The notes below the pieces were generated by a model. The model worked only from the letters and a program-made list of their open reading frames with translations. It searched no databases and was not told the DNA's origin. Below, one piece after another: positions 22,761 through 36,068 of a DNA stretch of 64,000 bases. Within the stretch, counting starts at the first letter, position 1. Each line of letters begins with the position of its first letter. A program made the position numbers and the translations under genes. The stretch lies in NCBI GenBank assembly GCA_037127255.1, contig JBANSL010000004.1:32928467-32992466 (forward strand), in the 5' to 3' direction. Origin of the DNA: Persicaria tinctoria. Taxonomy: Eukaryota; Streptophyta; Magnoliopsida; Caryophyllales; Polygonaceae.

Positions 22761-24780
22761 AATAACGGCCTTATTTTATGAGAAATTATCATTTCTCTAT
22801 TTCTTTTCTTATGTTGTGGGATTTTGTCCTAGCCGTGGTCCCGTGGATGATATATACTTGAACACATACCATGCCATTGGTTTTGAGTAGCTCTTGTTAA
22901 TTGTAATCATGTTTCCAAGTTTGAATTTAGTTAGTTATCTCTGTCTATGGTCCTTGTCAAAGTTAGAATGTAAGTTATAGTTATAGAATTACATGTTCTT
23001 GAATGCTTCTTTCATTTTGTATTGATATGTACGTGAGTAGTTTGATCTCTAAATGAAATTTTGATAAAGATCATAATTTTTCGTTCATTTAATTTTCTCT
23101 TTCATTAACCACATGTTGGGAAGGGGATGATTTGTGTGCCACAATTTTTTTTACCAGTAAAGATGACTGGTTTCCCTTGTACATAGAAGCAAAATCTTGA
23201 ACTTTTTTGTTTTTACTTTTAATCTTATGATGAAATTGGGTAGAGGGGTTGAGGCTTTGAATGATATCGGGCCTCCATATTCTGTCATCTTAAACTCTTG
23301 TCTAGAGGTGTTATCGGAATATTAAATGAGACATAATTTCCTTTTTCATTGAATTTTTGTGATGAGATTAGAGTTTAGGAAACCTAGCTAGATGAACCTA
23401 CCCAATTGCTTTATGTTGTGGTAACTGGCAACTAATATCAGGGCAGCTTTTATTATTATACTCCTATGTGCGAAAAGAGAGCATATTGCAAAAGATTGCC
23501 ATCTAGAGTGAATCAGAAGCAACGTGGATTGATTAGGAGCTTAGTATTTGTTATATAAGGATGATGATTCATTTCCATGTAGGCTTATTTATATGCCTTT
23601 TTTCTAATTAATACAACTGCAATTATAGGTTACATGTGAAGACACCTCATTGAAGCAATAAAAAAACAGCAACTGGACCAACGGAGGAGAGCCTATGCTT
23701 CATAGAAGTGATAGTGCAAAATGACGATAGGAGCAAAGAGTTATTCCAATGGGGATCAAGCTTATCTTTGAGTAAGAATGCTCTTGTTGTTTATATGTTT
23801 GTTTTGTTGCATATATCTTAACATTTTTTATTGTTCGTGTGTATTATAGTTCTTAAACCACCTTCATTAGCATTTTTTTTCTAGAAATAAATGAGATCTT
23901 ATTGGATTATATTTGTTTAGAGTTCTGAATTCTGCATCTCCTCTTGGTGTGATCTTTTTACTTTACAAACACATTGAGCAACTAACTACTAGGAAAAAGC
24001 TTATAGAGAATACTAATTTGATATCCCTTGCTGCTTATTATGTCCGAGGCTAATGATACTTCTTTTTAAGACCTGGTTTATGTCAATGAAGAAATAAATT
24101 GATCGATTCTTCTAGATGGACAAGAAGGATTTACAAAAATCCAATATTTGCTATTTTTACCATGTCTAGAAATCCAGTAAATGCCTTCCTCACTACACTT
24201 ATTGCTGGATTTGGCCTTCCTTTGTTGTCATGTGTTCTTCCTTGGTCTACGGACGTTAAGTGTAGTCATCCTTCTCAATGGTTTTAATCATTTTGATACA
24301 TGTCTTGCTTTTGTTTAATCATCTTGATTTTCTTATTGTTGAATCTTCTTTTGTTTCTGCATTTTCTATTTAAAATGACTTTCCTATTTGAAAACTTGGA
24401 TGCTAACTGAATAAAGGAAAACATGGATGCTAACTGAATAAATCTTGTTCAGAGTCCATCCATAGGAGATCTTCTCTCTTCTCCTTGAACCAAGGGCATG
24501 GCATGCCATATGGCGAAGTTGAAAGAGATGCTTCACAAGCTGCTCGTTGAGATGGCGAGGACTCATTGACATAAGGACTATGCTTTTACTTGGCTCCTTG
24601 TATGTATGTGTAAACTCACATTTTTTGTCGGAATGCTAAAACTCTGAACTTGGCAGCATATTTTTGTTATATGCTTTCAAATGTTTAATCTAACGTTATA
24701 TGGAAGATTGTATTATGGTTGTAATCTATTTGTGAAGTGGTTATCATTGCTTACATAAGATAATTAGAATGAAATAGGGA
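22761..24780. other. AT-rich interior of CACTA-2
   Basis: No frame longer than about 62 codons is convincing here. Short exon-like segments near 23630-23775 and 24420-24570 could be other captured pieces, but no family is recognised. The rest looks like intron sequence. Confidence 0.3.
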
Positions 24781-27362
24781 AGAAATAGGGAAAACAGGGA
24801 AAATCTTACCATTGGCCACGGCAACTTGCCGTCGCAAACAGGGGAAAAAAGGGAAGATACAAGATAAGTTTAGCAACGACATCATACCGTCGCAACAGGA
24901 AAAAAACGCCAAAAATTTTAGTGGGAAGAGTTTAGTAGCCACGGCAACCACCCGTCGCATCTATTTTGTCTTGGCTACGCCAGCTTTTGCTACAGCCGTG
25001 GCTACTGCCATGGCTACCATCATAGCGACGGCAGATCCCGTAGCTACACTCTTTTACCACCCCAGGTTTCCCCACGGCTAGTTTCCCGTGGCGACAGCCG
25101 TGGCTACTACTCTTTTGCCACAGCAAATGGTCTTTTAGCCACGGGAAGCAGCCGTTGCGAAAATGTTTTTTTTTGTAGTGTCCTTGTGTTGTTCACATTT
25201 AATACAATTTTGTTCGCGGTAAATAGACCGCTATATTTTGTCCGTTTTTCTAACTGCTTTTTGTCTGAAAAAACCTGTTATCACCTATGCATGTCTTTCT
25301 GTTTTTTTTTTTTGGTTGAAAACTATATTTTCCTAATATTGCAATGCTTGTTGATACTCCCTACTAATAATTAAATGTGTAAACACATATCATTGTTGTC
25401 CACTTATAATACTTAAAAGTCAAAACAATGGTAAATCATCATAAAATAGTGCTTCCTTCACCAACAGTCGAAGATTGTTGGTTATCTTTGTTGTAAACTA
25501 TTAATAAGTAAAAGTGCAACTATAAATCCTTGATGTTCATAGATAACAGGTAACAGTGCAAACAACGTAAAATCAAAACAAAAAATTGCTTCCTTTCTCA
25601 ACAATCAAGTGTGTTGCTTGGTGCTCTCATTTTTTCTTTTCTGGGCAAGTTCTGCTGTTGTGAGGAGCATATTGATTGCAGATAGAGCATAATCTTTCCC
25701 CCCTTTTTTGTGTTTCCATTGATATCTCCTTTCCACTTTTCAATCGCTTCCCACTCCCCTTTGTTTTTGCCTGTGTTGGATCATGAATTGTAACATTTTC
25801 AGATCTGTGAACCCCAGCAAACTCATCGAATATACTTGTCTTTGAGTTGGATGACGATTATGAATTTGTTGCTGATATCAGGAGCTCCTGTTTTGCCTTT
25901 CTCAAGGTGTCTGTGAAACGCTTTATTTGCTCTGTATTGTCCTTAATGATGTCTACACACGAATGGAATTCTACTAGCATATTTGTGAGCATCAGTTTTT
26001 GTTCCTCCTTCTCCCTTGACTGTGTAACAACAACATTATTCAGTGTAAAGACATTGCTTAGTGTTGCAGCCTTTGTCCACCGAGTCAGTATCAATGTGTC
26101 TGGCAACTTCTCTACTTGTAAATCTTTCAAAACTGCTAATATGTGCCTGCATGGGTATCCATTTCTGATGAACAAGTTGCAAGAACAGGAGCAGTGATGA
26201 TTAGCAATCTGGTGCTCAACGGTGTACATCTTTCTGTTTTGCTGCTTCAGAGTATACACTTCTATGTCTACAATCTCTGTCACATTGGTGACTCTGCAGT
26301 TATATAATGCAACACTCAACTCTTCCTGAAACTTTTTCCATATCCCCAGTGTATACAATGTTGATGCATGCTTCTCCAATGGAAGTGGCGAGATCAGTTT
26401 TGGTTTTAGGATTACACAATCATAATTATTTTTCCCTTGCCTATGCCTTTGTGTTTCAATTGCACTGTCATAGTACAAGACAAATTCTATTAAATTTGCT
26501 GAACAGTTTGAAAACTTACGGAAGAAGTGGTTCATGCTCTCTGAAATGAATCTTGTTCTCACTAATCCGCCAAGTTGGACATTTCTATAGTATGCGGGTA
26601 TCCACTTTTCACTACTAGAAAAATACGATTAGACAACTGTTGTGAACAGATGTCTTTCAAAAAAAATTCCGATCTCTTTGTGCGTGTAGTAATAGATCAA
26701 ACTTTTTCACATCGGTTTTAAGCTGATGTCTTTTCTTGGTTAAAACATCTGTTTTATTTCGAATATATATATAAATCAACCCCTCAATTTTGTTTATGAC
26801 ATATTCACTTGTTGTTAAACCCTCGTTATTTTTCATTTAAAAGCTTATGAAGATGTTCACACCAAGCCAAAATTTAACATTTACATCACTATTTTTTAAA
26901 TAACCAACGTATTAAAACAAAATAGACATCTTTTTTTATTGTATTTATTATGTGTGTATTAATTTCATATATATAATTTAAAATTTTATATTTTTTAAAA
27001 GTAATGCACTATATGGTATGTGTATAAAACTAATATTGTTATTCATATTGACATCGATTTATTTTTGGGAAAGTGATGTCTTTTTATTATTCAACATCAT
27101 TTTAGCTTTCTATAACGACGTTATTATTATTATCAATATATATAAGTTTATATTAACATTGTAATGTAAAAACATGGGTTAGAAATTGATTTAGGTTAAT
27201 TAGATGATGTCTTTATGATATCGGTATCCGATGTCTTTTCGTTTGATACACAACCTCCAATGCTCGATATAAGATATGATTTTGCTTATGAAAATGAACC
27301 AATCAATACTTGAATTAACTTATTATAAAACATACTATAGATGTACATTAACACAAAGGTAA

Positions 27363-28410
27363 TGATAAAGCATATTTAGTGTTGCATAATAGATTGCATT
27401 TAGCATTATTTAGGTGTGAATATTGCATTTATTTAGTTGAATTTGCATTATCACTTGTTGAGTTAGAAGAGGCGGAATCTACATGAGTTTATTGTTTATT
27501 TCAGGTAAAGTAGATTGGAGGTAAAATGATATTGAAAAGAGCGGAAACGAGTTACAGAAGGAATTAGGAACTGCTGGAGACGAAGAGGAGGGAGTTCGGA
27601 AGAATCGCAGGCCGCCCCGTAGCATCTCTGGCCGCCCCGCGGCTCGAAGGAGAAACGCAGGATTTCGCTGATCGCTGGCCGCCCCGCGGCCTGGCCTGGC
27701 CGCCCCACGGCCCGTACAGTAGCTGAACTTCGGAAACGGATTAAACTTAGGGTTCTTGTTAAACTATTTTGGGCCGAATTTCTCTAGACTATTTAAGGCT
27801 TTTCTAGTTATTTCGTTCATTCACCTTATGTACTTTACACCATTGTTGAGAGCGCCGTTGAGCATGAGCAACTAAACTCTCAAGGTTTCGCCTACAGTTT
27901 GGATCTTTGATTGTTGAATTGTGAGTTTCTTAATCTAGTTCTTATTCCTATTGCAATGTTTTGACTTCCTTGTGCTTAATTGCTTGAATGTGTTTTATTC
28001 TCTCTGGCCTGGTCGACTAGTTAGAGTAGATTCATTCAATTGCTAGGGTTTTGTAGATTCCTCGTAGCGAACCTTAACCCAAGTGGAAATCATATCCCTT
28101 TAGGACTCGTAGGACTAATTGGATGTGTAGGAAGTTGAATACATGTTGAATATCGACTCGTAGCTTGATATTATATGTACCTTGGTTAATTCATAATCTT
28201 AATGCTATCTCTAGGTTGAATCTTAACCGTGTTAGGGTTATTTAGAGATAAGGGTTGCTAGGACTCGTAGGACTGGTAATTTACCTAAGATCTGGACAAG
28301 GACATTGATAGGAAAATACAAGAACTAGAGGCTGAAACAAGGATCGAATTCATCAATCGAAGTGATAAATTGTAGGTGAACCTATTCCTCTCCACTGCAT
28401 TCTTAAACCA
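27363..28410 (+). repeat. 5' LTR (truncated at its 3' side)
   Basis: It is near-identical to the first ~1030 bp of the 3' LTR and carries an extra stretch of about 20 bp within the GC-rich module near 27690. It stops at the word TTAAACCATT, where the inverted gag segment begins, so about 180-200 bp of the LTR end and the adjacent primer-binding site are missing in this orientation. Confidence 0.9.
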
Positions 28411-30032
28411 TTCCACTCGCTTTGGCCGCGGGGCGGCTCAGCTTGGTCGCGGGGCGGCTGGCGATTTTCCGTATCGCCAGAATCGCTTTGGCCGCGGGGC
28501 GGCTCAGGGGTGCCGCGAGGCGGCTGGCGATTTCGAACCTCTTCTTCGTCGTCGTTCGCACCTGTTTCAAAATAATCTATGTTAGTATCATTATGGGGAG
28601 TGGTAATCAGCTCCTTACCACTTCTTAGTGTCACAACGCTGACGTTCTCCTTGGGATTCACCACCGTCTGAGATGGTAGCTGGTTTGAGTCCTTCGCGTG
28701 GAGTTCGCTCAGCGATTTAGCCAATTGGCTCAGTTGCTTCTCCAAATTCTTTTGGTGCTCAGCTTGACCCAAGACGATCTTTGTGAGAGCTTTGAGAGGA
28801 TCCTCATTGGATTGATCATTAGTTGGTGGAGGTCCTCTTTGTCTTTGATCAAATTGTTGCTGAGGTCTGAAATTGGGTCCTCCTTGTGGATTGAAAGGGG
28901 CTTGGTTATTACCATAGCCATACCCCTAGTAACCTGCATTATAGTTGTTATTGTATTGATTGGGATTAGCATAGTTACCATACCTGAGTCGCTGAGGAAC
29001 AAAGTTCCCCATGGCATTCAGCTCTACCTGTGGCTCCTGTAGCATTGGACAAGTGTCCGTCGGGTGATAAGGATCAGCGCAAATGCCACATGCCTTAAGT
29101 TGTTGTGGGGTTCCTTGTAGCATGAACCTTTTCATCATATCTTTCAATTCAGCCACATCGCTATGTAAAGCGGAAGTTGAGGAGTCAACATCGAGTACCC
29201 CTCTAGCATGAAGTCCCTTGCTGAATTGCCTAGAGCCATCAGCCAACTCTGTAAACACCTCCCAAGCAGCATTGGGTGTTTTGTTCAAGATGCTGCCTCC
29301 ACAGGCAGAGTTCACCGTCTTGCGCTCCTCGTCAAGCAATCCATTGAATAGAAAGAGCACTAAATCCTTCTTTGAAAAATCATGGTGGGGGCAACTAGAG
29401 CAAAGCTTCTTGAAGCGCTCAAAGTACTCGTAGAGTGTCTCTGTAGCTTTCTGGTCAATGCTGCTGATGTCCTTTTTCAGACTGTTCAATTTGGTTGCAG
29501 GAAAGTACTTTTCCAGAAAGAGACGCTTCAACTGTATCCATGTTGTTGCACTACCTGGTGGCAAGTAGTATAACCACTCATTAGCATCGTCCTTAAGCGA
29601 AAAGGGGAATGCCCTCAACTTGATTTGCTCCTCTGTGACGTTGCCTGGTTTCATTCCTACCACGACAGTATGGAACTCAGATAAGTGCTTGTGGGGGTCC
29701 TCACCACTCAACCCATGGAATTTGGGTAAGAGATGAACCACCCCAGACTTCAGCTCAAAATTGTTGCCATCAACAAGTTCAGGAAACTCGATAGCCAATG
29801 GTTGTTGGGCTAAGTTTGGTGTAGTGAGCTCCTTCAGCGTTCGATTATCCTTGTTACCAGCCATCTCTATACTCTCTTCTTCTCCTTGATCGAAAGGTAA
29901 CTCGCGAAAACGATCACGAGCTTCTCGCCTCAATCTAGAGAGAGTCCTCTCAATCTCTGAATCTAAAGACAATAGAGATGAGTTAGTAGCACGAGTGTGG
30001 ACCATATAAGGGGTCCACACAAAAATTAGCAA
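28353..30032 (-). pseudogene. Athila-type gag, inverted relative to pol, with one internal stop
   Basis: The minus-strand frame from 30032 encodes a retrotransposon gag: a capsid-like region (FPFSLKDDANEWLYYLPPGS, FLEKYFPATKLNSLKKDI, FKKLCSSCPHH) and a zinc knuckle CGICADPYHPTDTC at about residues 312-325, followed by LNAMGNF. A TAG at 28926-28928 interrupts the frame, after which it continues in phase (KALTKIVLGQAEHQKNLEKQ, VTLRSGKEL) into Arg/Pro-rich sequence derived from the GC-rich module. It then runs into LTR sequence at 28410, giving an artificial C-terminus. Gag assembles the retrotransposon particle. Because it is inverted with respect to pol, no gag-pol product can be made from this copy. 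Confidence 0.85.
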
Positions 30033-30061
30033 TTAAAACAACACAAGAATTCAATCAGAAG

Positions 30062-30079
30062 TCCCCGGCAACGGCGCCA
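30062..30079 (-). promoter_or_regulatory. Primer-binding site, tRNA-Asp type, inverted
   Basis: On the minus strand TGGCGCCGTTGCCGGGGA follows the LTR end TTGTCA after a few bases. It is complementary to what I remember as the 3' end of plant tRNA-Asp, the primer reported for Athila-type elements. It belongs to the inverted LTR copy at 30084-31119. Confidence 0.8.
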
Positions 30080-30083
30080 AATT

Positions 30084-31119
30084 TGACAAGAGGAAAACCT
30101 GTCGTTGTTCTTGCCAAAGAATACTCAAACTCACTAACTAGTATAGCGTGCAAGTAAGAGATCGATCCATAGGGAAATCTATTAAATTCAAGTCTAATTA
30201 TAATTGCTAAGAGAGAAAAGGGGGAGTTTTTAGTGTGAAAAGATCTGCCTTTTAGCAAAGCAGAAGCAAGCAAACAAAGTGAAATGGTTTAAGAATGCAG
30301 TGGAGAGGAATAGGTTCACCTACAATTTATCACTTCGATTGATGAATTCGATCCTTGTTTCAGCCTCTACTTCTTGTCTTTTCCTATCAATGTCCTTGTC
30401 CAGATCTTAGGTAAATTACTAGTCCTACGAGTCCTAGCAACCCTTATCTCTAAATAACCCTAACACGGTTAAGATTCAACCTAGAGATAGCATTAAGATT
30501 ATGAATTAACCAAGGTACATATAATATCAAGCTACGAGTCGATATTCAACATGTATTCAACTTCCTACACATCCAATTAGTCCTACGAGTCCTAAAGGGA
30601 TATGATTGCCACTTGGGTTAAGGTTCGCTACGAGGAATCTACAAAACCCTAGCAATTGAATGAATCTACTCTAACTAGTCGGCCAGGCCAGAGAGAATAA
30701 AACACATTCAAGCAATTAAGCACAAGGAAGTCAAAACATTGCAATAGGAATAAGAACTAGATTAAGAAACTCACAATTCAACAATCAAAGATCCAAACTG
30801 TAGGCGAAACCTTGAGAGTTTAGTTGCTCATGCTCAACGGCGCTCTCAACAATGGTGTAAAGTGCATAAGGTGAATGAACGAAATAACTAGAAAAGCCTT
30901 AAATAGTCTAGAGAAATTCGGCCCAAAATAGTTTAACAAGAACCCTAAGTTTAATCCGTTTCCGAAGTTCAGCTACTGTACGGGCCGCGGGGCGGCCGGC
31001 GATCAGCGAAATCCTGCGTTTCTCCTTCGAGCCGCGGGGCGGCCAGAGATGCTACGGGGCGGCCTGCGATTCTTCCGAACTCCCTCCTCTTCGTCTCCAG
31101 CAGTTCCTAATTCCTTCTG
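30084..31119 (-). repeat. Inverted internal LTR copy
   Basis: This is the reverse complement of the LTR from roughly its position 188 to its end (TTGTCA at 30084). It shares the bulk of its sequence with both outer LTRs. Its outer border joins, at about 31120-31160, a short inverted copy of the pol N-terminal coding sequence (the complement of 31250-31285), which marks the rearrangement joint. Confidence 0.85.
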
Positions 31120-31175
31120 TAACCCGGGTTTAAAAGAATTAAGAGGAGGGAAATCAGGTCGAACATACCCGTCAG

Positions 31176-34100
31176 ATGAGGTACTGGAGTGGCCGCGGGG
31201 CGGCTGGCGATTCTCCGCGTCGCCAGAATCGCTTTGGCCGCGGGGCGGCTGGTGATTTCCCTCCTCTTAATTCTTTTAAACCCGTTCCTCCCTTTCCTGA
31301 AGCACTCAGAGACACAAAAAGACCCGACAATGACAAAGAGATCTTTGAGACGTTCAGCAAGTGCGAGGTAAACATCCCTTTACTCAATCTGATTAAAAGT
31401 ATTCCTCGTTATGCCAAATTTCTCAAGGAACTTTGCACGATAAAGAGGAATCAAAAGTTGAAAGGGAAGCAGAAAATTAAGGTAAGCGAACATGTTTCTG
31501 CTGTGTTTCAAAAGCGTCTGCCTAAGAAATGTAGCGACCCTGGCATGTTTACAATTCCTTGTGTGATAGGTGAAACTAAGTTTGATAAAGCTTTGTTGGA
31601 CTTGGGTGCATCTATTAATGTTTTACCTTATTCTCTGTATGAATCATTGGGTTTGGGACCTTTGCATGAGACTAGAGTGGTGATCCAACTAGCGGATAGA
31701 TCAAATGCTTTTCCTAGAGGCATAGTTGAGGATGTTTTAGTTATGGTTGACAATTTGATCTTTCCCGCTGATTTCTTTGTTTTGGATATGGAGCATGGTA
31801 ACCAAGAAGCTCCTATTTTGCTAGGAAGGCCCTTTTTAAAGACTGCTAGAACGAAAATTGATGTGTATTCTGGTTCTTTGACTATGGAATTTGATGGTGA
31901 GAAGGTTGAATACAATATATATGATGCTATGAAATTCCCTTCTGATGATCATTCCTTATGCTTTATGGATACCATTGATACTTGTATGCAGGATACCTTT
32001 GACATGAGTTGTGTAGATGACCTGCAGGTAGCTTTAGAAACTCCTATTGAGGAATTCTCCTTGAATTATGCTTTGACTACTAACCTGCAGGATACCATAA
32101 GAGACCTGTCTTCCCTCCCTTCCAAATCACAAGAAGAAACATTTATGACATTAACCATTCCAAATGACAAGCTCTTACCTTCTATCGTGCAGGCACCTGA
32201 AGTTGAGCTAAAGCCTCTTCCTGAGCATTTGAAATATGCATTTTTAGGGGAAGGTGACACCTTGCCTGTCATCATCTCTAACAAGCTTACCAAAGAGCAG
32301 GAAGCTAGGTTGGTAGGAGTGCTCAAAGAGCATAAAACGGCTCTGGGATGGACCATAGCGGATATCAAAGGAATCAGCCCAGCTACTTGCATGCACCGGA
32401 TCTTATTAGAGGAGGGAGCCAGACCTTCAAGGCAACCTCAACGGAGACTCAACCCACCTATGATGGATGTAGTGAAGAAGGAGGTTCTCAAACTCCTTCA
32501 GGCAGGTATGATCTATCCCATCTCTGATAGTCAATGGGTGAGTCCAACGCATGTAGTACCAAAGAAGGGAGGCATTACAGTGGTTGAGAATCAAGAAGGT
32601 GAGTTGGTCCCTACCAGAGTCCAATCAGGCTGGAGAGTTTGCATCGATTACCGTAAGCTGAATGCGGTAACCCGAAAAGATCACTTTCCCTTACCTTTCA
32701 TTGATCAAATGCTTGAAAGACTTGCTGGTCGTCCATATTACTGCTTTTTAGATGGATATTCAGGGTACTTTCAAATAGCCATCGCACCAGAGGATCAAGA
32801 GAAGACAACATTCACCTGTCCGTTTGGCACTTTTGCATATCGCAGAATGCCTTTTGGCTTGTGCAACGCTCCTGGGACATTCCAACGGTGTATGGTAAGT
32901 ATCTTCTCTGAGTATATAGAGCAATTTATTGAGGTTTTTATGGATGATTTCACAGTCCATGGTGATAGTTTTGATGCTTGCCTCAACCATTTGGCACTTG
33001 TGCTTAGAAGATGTGTTGACACTAACTTAGTGCTCAATTCAGAAAAGTGTCACTTTATGGTTGAGGAAGGCATTGTTTTGGGTCACATTGTCTCCCATAA
33101 AGGGATTGAGTTTGATAAGGCAAAGATTGACATCATTCAATCATTGCCTTATCCTACTAATGTGCGCGAAGTTCGTTCCTTTTTAGGCTATGCAGGATTC
33201 TACCGCAGGTTCATTAAGGACTTTTCAAAGATCACCTCACCCTTGTGCGAGCTGCTGAAGAAGGAGGTCACCTTTGCTTTTGATGAGAAGTGTAGGACGG
33301 CGTTTGATGAGTTAAAGACTTGTCTCACTAGTGCACCAATCATACAAGCACCAAATTGGTCTCAGCCGTTCGAATTGATGTGTGACGCTAGTGACTACGC
33401 TGTGGGAGCTGTGCTTGGGCAAAAAGAAGGGAGAAGCTCTCATGTCATATATTATGCATCTATGACTCCGAACGGAGCTCAAAGGAACTACTCAACCACA
33501 GAGAAGGAACTCCTTGCTATAGTTTTTGCACTTGAGAAATTTAGATCTTATTTACTTGGTACCAAAGTTCTTGTGTATACTGATCATGCAACCCTTCGTT
33601 ACCTTTTGATGAAGAAAGAGGCTAAGCCAAGACTGATTCGATCGATCTTGCTTTTAAGCGAGTTTGACATTGAAATCAGGGACAAAAAGGGTGCTGAGAA
33701 CCTAGTTGCTGACCATCTAAGTCGTATTGTGCAGGAGGAGAATGGACAAAAAGGCATATTGGGGAGCTTTCCTGACGAAGAACTGTTACAAGTCTTCGCA
33801 ATCGCCAGACGCCCCGCGGCCGACTCCTCAGCGAAAAGTTCCTTCGCAATCGCCGGCCGCCCCGCGGCTAGCACTGGCCGCCCCGCGGCCCCTGCGGATT
33901 CCGACTTTGAAAAACTCCTCAAGGTAAGTTCTCTTCCCCGTCCTTGGTTTGCTAACTTGGTTAACTTTCTAGTGTCGGAAGAGTTTCCACCCAACTTTTC
34001 TAAGGCTCAAAAGGACAAGATATGCCACGATGCTCGCTTCTACGTCTGGGATGATCCCTACCTATGGAAGCATTGCGCTGATCAGGTGATACGTCGGTGT

Positions 34101-35240
34101 CTTCCCGACGATGAGGTACAATCTGTCCTAAACTTTTGTCATTCCCATGAATGTGGTGGACACTTTGGACCACAAAAGACAGCCAGGAAGGTACTTGATG
34201 CAGGATTCTTTTGCCCACATATATTTCGTGATTCTTATGGTTTTTGCAAATCATGCGATCGCTGTCAGAGAGTTGGGAATCTTTCTAAGAGGAATGAGAT
34301 GCCACAAACTCGCATCACATTTTGTGAGATTTTTGATGTTTGGGGCATTGACTTCATGGGACCATTCCCTAACTCCTTTGGGAACCTATATATTTTGCTT
34401 GCGGTGGACTACGTCTCCAAGTGGGTGGAGGCGAAAGCCACCAAAACTGATGATTCGAAAGTAGTTGCAGGTTTCCTCAAGGAGCTATTCTCTAGATTTG
34501 GAGTTCCAAAAGCGCTAATCAGTGATAAAGGGACCCATTTCTACAACAAGACTGTGAGTGCGCTCTTAAAGAAATATCATGTGACTCAGAGGGTGTCTAC
34601 TGCATACCACCCCCAAACCAATGGGCAAGCTGAGGTGTCTAATCGCGAGATAAAGACTATCTTGGAGAAGACTGTTGCCCCAAACAGGAAGGATTGGAGT
34701 GTGAGACTTGATGATGCTCTATGGGCCTATCGAACGGCTTACAAGACTCCCATTGGGATGTCTCCGTTTAGATTGGTCTATGGAAAGGCTTGCCATCTTC
34801 CTGTCGAGCTTGAACATAAAGCATATGGGGCGGTGAAGCAGTGCAACATGCAGATTGGCGAAGTTGGGGAGTTCAGGAAACTACAGCTGCAGGAGCTGGA
34901 AGAGTTGAGAGTGGATGCCTATGATAACTCCGTCACCTACAAGGAGAAGACAAAGGCATGGCACGATAAACATATCTTGAGAAAGGACCTCAAAGTTGGG
35001 GAAAAGGTCCTTCTTTTTCAATCGCGCCTACAACTCTTCCCAGGTAAGCTTCGTTCCAGATGGACAGGACCATATGTGATTACTAATGTCTTTTCTCATG
35101 GTGCAGTTGAGCTACTAAATGAGAGGAATGGAGACATCTTCAAGGTAAATGGTCATAGAGTTAAACCATATTATGAGACTTTTGTCAAACAGGACGGGGA
35201 TGAGTTGGTTCTTACTGAACCAAGTGCTGAGGATCAATAG
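31176..35240 (+). CDS. pol: Athila-type Ty3/gypsy pol polyprotein
   Basis: A continuous 1354-codon frame has domains in canonical Ty3/gypsy order. The retropepsin active site is [12 protein letters not shown] (about residue 142; DLGA rather than DTGA is usual in Athila/Tat elements). Reverse transcriptase has [24 protein letters not shown] and the catalytic FMDD (about residue 588). RNase H has [18 protein letters not shown] and [10 protein letters not shown] linker at residues 874-908 is encoded by the GC-rich module. Integrase has an HHCC zinc region ([10 protein letters not shown], then CKSCDRCQR) and the DDE core [15 protein letters not shown] and GQAEV. All catalytic residues I can locate are present and there is no stop. 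The annotated Met lies in rearranged sequence; in an intact element the frame would be continuous with or follow gag. The protein could retain activity, but this copy has no gag in sense. Confidence 0.92.
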   Translation: MRYWSGRGAAGDSPRRQNRFGRGAAGDFPPLNSFKPVPPFPEALRDTKRPDNDKEIFETFSKCEVNIPLLNLIKSIPRYAKFLKELCTIKRNQKLKGKQKIKVSEHVSAVFQKRLPKKCSDPGMFTIPCVIGETKFDKALLDLGASINVLPYSLYESLGLGPLHETRVVIQLADRSNAFPRGIVEDVLVMVDNLIFPADFFVLDMEHGNQEAPILLGRPFLKTARTKIDVYSGSLTMEFDGEKVEYNIYDAMKFPSDDHSLCFMDTIDTCMQDTFDMSCVDDLQVALETPIEEFSLNYALTTNLQDTIRDLSSLPSKSQEETFMTLTIPNDKLLPSIVQAPEVELKPLPEHLKYAFLGEGDTLPVIISNKLTKEQEARLVGVLKEHKTALGWTIADIKGISPATCMHRILLEEGARPSRQPQRRLNPPMMDVVKKEVLKLLQAGMIYPISDSQWVSPTHVVPKKGGITVVENQEGELVPTRVQSGWRVCIDYRKLNAVTRKDHFPLPFIDQMLERLAGRPYYCFLDGYSGYFQIAIAPEDQEKTTFTCPFGTFAYRRMPFGLCNAPGTFQRCMVSIFSEYIEQFIEVFMDDFTVHGDSFDACLNHLALVLRRCVDTNLVLNSEKCHFMVEEGIVLGHIVSHKGIEFDKAKIDIIQSLPYPTNVREVRSFLGYAGFYRRFIKDFSKITSPLCELLKKEVTFAFDEKCRTAFDELKTCLTSAPIIQAPNWSQPFELMCDASDYAVGAVLGQKEGRSSHVIYYASMTPNGAQRNYSTTEKELLAIVFALEKFRSYLLGTKVLVYTDHATLRYLLMKKEAKPRLIRSILLLSEFDIEIRDKKGAENLVADHLSRIVQEENGQKGILGSFPDEELLQVFAIARRPAADSSAKSSFAIAGRPAASTGRPAAPADSDFEKLLKVSSLPRPWFANLVNFLVSEEFPPNFSKAQKDKICHDARFYVWDDPYLWKHCADQVIRRCLPDDEVQSVLNFCHSHECGGHFGPQKTARKVLDAGFFCPHIFRDSYGFCKSCDRCQRVGNLSKRNEMPQTRITFCEIFDVWGIDFMGPFPNSFGNLYILLAVDYVSKWVEAKATKTDDSKVVAGFLKELFSRFGVPKALISDKGTHFYNKTVSALLKKYHVTQRVSTAYHPQTNGQAEVSNREIKTILEKTVAPNRKDWSVRLDDALWAYRTAYKTPIGMSPFRLVYGKACHLPVELEHKAYGAVKQCNMQIGEVGEFRKLQLQELEELRVDAYDNSVTYKEKTKAWHDKHILRKDLKVGEKVLLFQSRLQLFPGKLRSRWTGPYVITNVFSHGAVELLNERNGDIFKVNGHRVKPYYETFVKQDGDELVLTEPSAEDQ
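33797..33898 (+). repeat. GC-rich module copy inside pol
   Basis: The stretch contains ATCGCCGGCCGCCCCGCGG and two further CGCCCCGCGGC cores separated by short AT-richer spacers. It encodes the Ala/Arg/Pro-rich linker between RNase H and integrase. The same ATCGCC...GGCCGCCCCGCGGC pattern is found in the LTRs, gag end and post-pol spacer. Confidence 0.85.
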
Positions 35241-36068
35241 GGTGTCATAACGTCGAGCCAACGACGTTTTCTAAAGGCGCTGCTTGGGAGGCAACCCAAG
35301 GTAATAGTTTAGCCATTTTCATTTTGCATTACGTTTTTTAGATTATTTTTGTTTTGGTGGGGCATACTAACACTTCAGGGAGAAAGAACTAAGGAAAAGG
35401 GCGAAAAAGATTCTGGCCGCCCTGTCGCCTACCCTGGCTGCCCCGCGGCTGGATCTCAGCGAAAAATTCCGCGAGAATCGCCGGCCGCCCCGTCGCCAAC
35501 CGTGGCCGCCCCGCGGCCCCTTCCGGATAGAAAATTTTTTAGGGGCCCATGTGGGCCCCTACTTTCTACCAAACTAAACCCTATCCTTTCTTTTTCTCCC
35601 CATTCTATCACCATCAGCCGCCATCCTCTTCTATCCTCTATCTTCTTCCTCCTTCAAGCTCCTCTTAGAAACTCCATTAAAACCCCTCCTCCAAGCTTCC
35701 TTCTTTCACCAAAATCACCCTCTTTCCCATTATTTCCATCCCCCTTCTACAAACACTCCATCCCACCACCTCTCTCTTCTAGATCTACACAGAAACCGAC
35801 TTTCTCTTATTATATCTCCAAGTTTTCTTTCGGATCCACACCGGAGAAGGAAGGTTTAGGACGTCGGAGAGCAGATCCGACGTCGAAGAGTTCAGATCCA
35901 GAAAATCGCCGGCCGCCCCGTCACCGGCCGAGCCGCCCCGCGGCCACCTCTGTCGCCGGCCGCCCCGTCGCCATCCCCGGCTGCCCCGCGGCCTCTGCAG
36001 AAGCGGTTTTCGTGAGTTTTTCTGATTTTCCAACTCTTTTGTGTAATTTCTCTTAGATCAGATTTAAA
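35241..36068 (+). repeat. Spacer after pol with two GC-rich module copies
   Basis: Module copies lie at about 35410-35525 and 35905-35998, each with several GGCCGCCCCGTCGCC or GGCCGCCCCGCGGC cores. Between them is CT-rich leader-like sequence. A 235-codon frame (35349-36056) crosses the whole interval but consists of module-derived Pro/Ala/Arg repeats and low-complexity sequence, so I do not call it a gene. The segment probably acts as leader for the downstream frame at 36069. Confidence 0.75.

Larger units (their letters stand above)
19874..25180. mobile_element. CACTA element carrying captured host gene pieces (CACTA-2)
   Basis: The ends are CACTACAAAAAAAAACAT (left) and its near-complement ATGTTTTTTTTTGTAGTG (right), flanked by the 3-bp duplication TCC (19871-19873 and 25181-25183). 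Both are diagnostic of CACTA (En/Spm) elements. Subterminal zones at 19900-20110 and 24800-25160 carry many GCCACGG/CCGTGGC and CGTAGC words in both orientations. No CACTA transposase gene is recognisable, so it is non-autonomous. The interior includes exon pieces of a 2-oxoglutarate oxygenase gene and a leader-like segment near 20290-20600. It was inserted into the spacer of the MULE. Confidence 0.85.

Noticed and set aside
35349..36056. A 235-codon plus-strand frame between pol and the downstream ORF
   Set aside because: Composed of GC-rich module repeats and CT-rich leader sequence with no conserved block.
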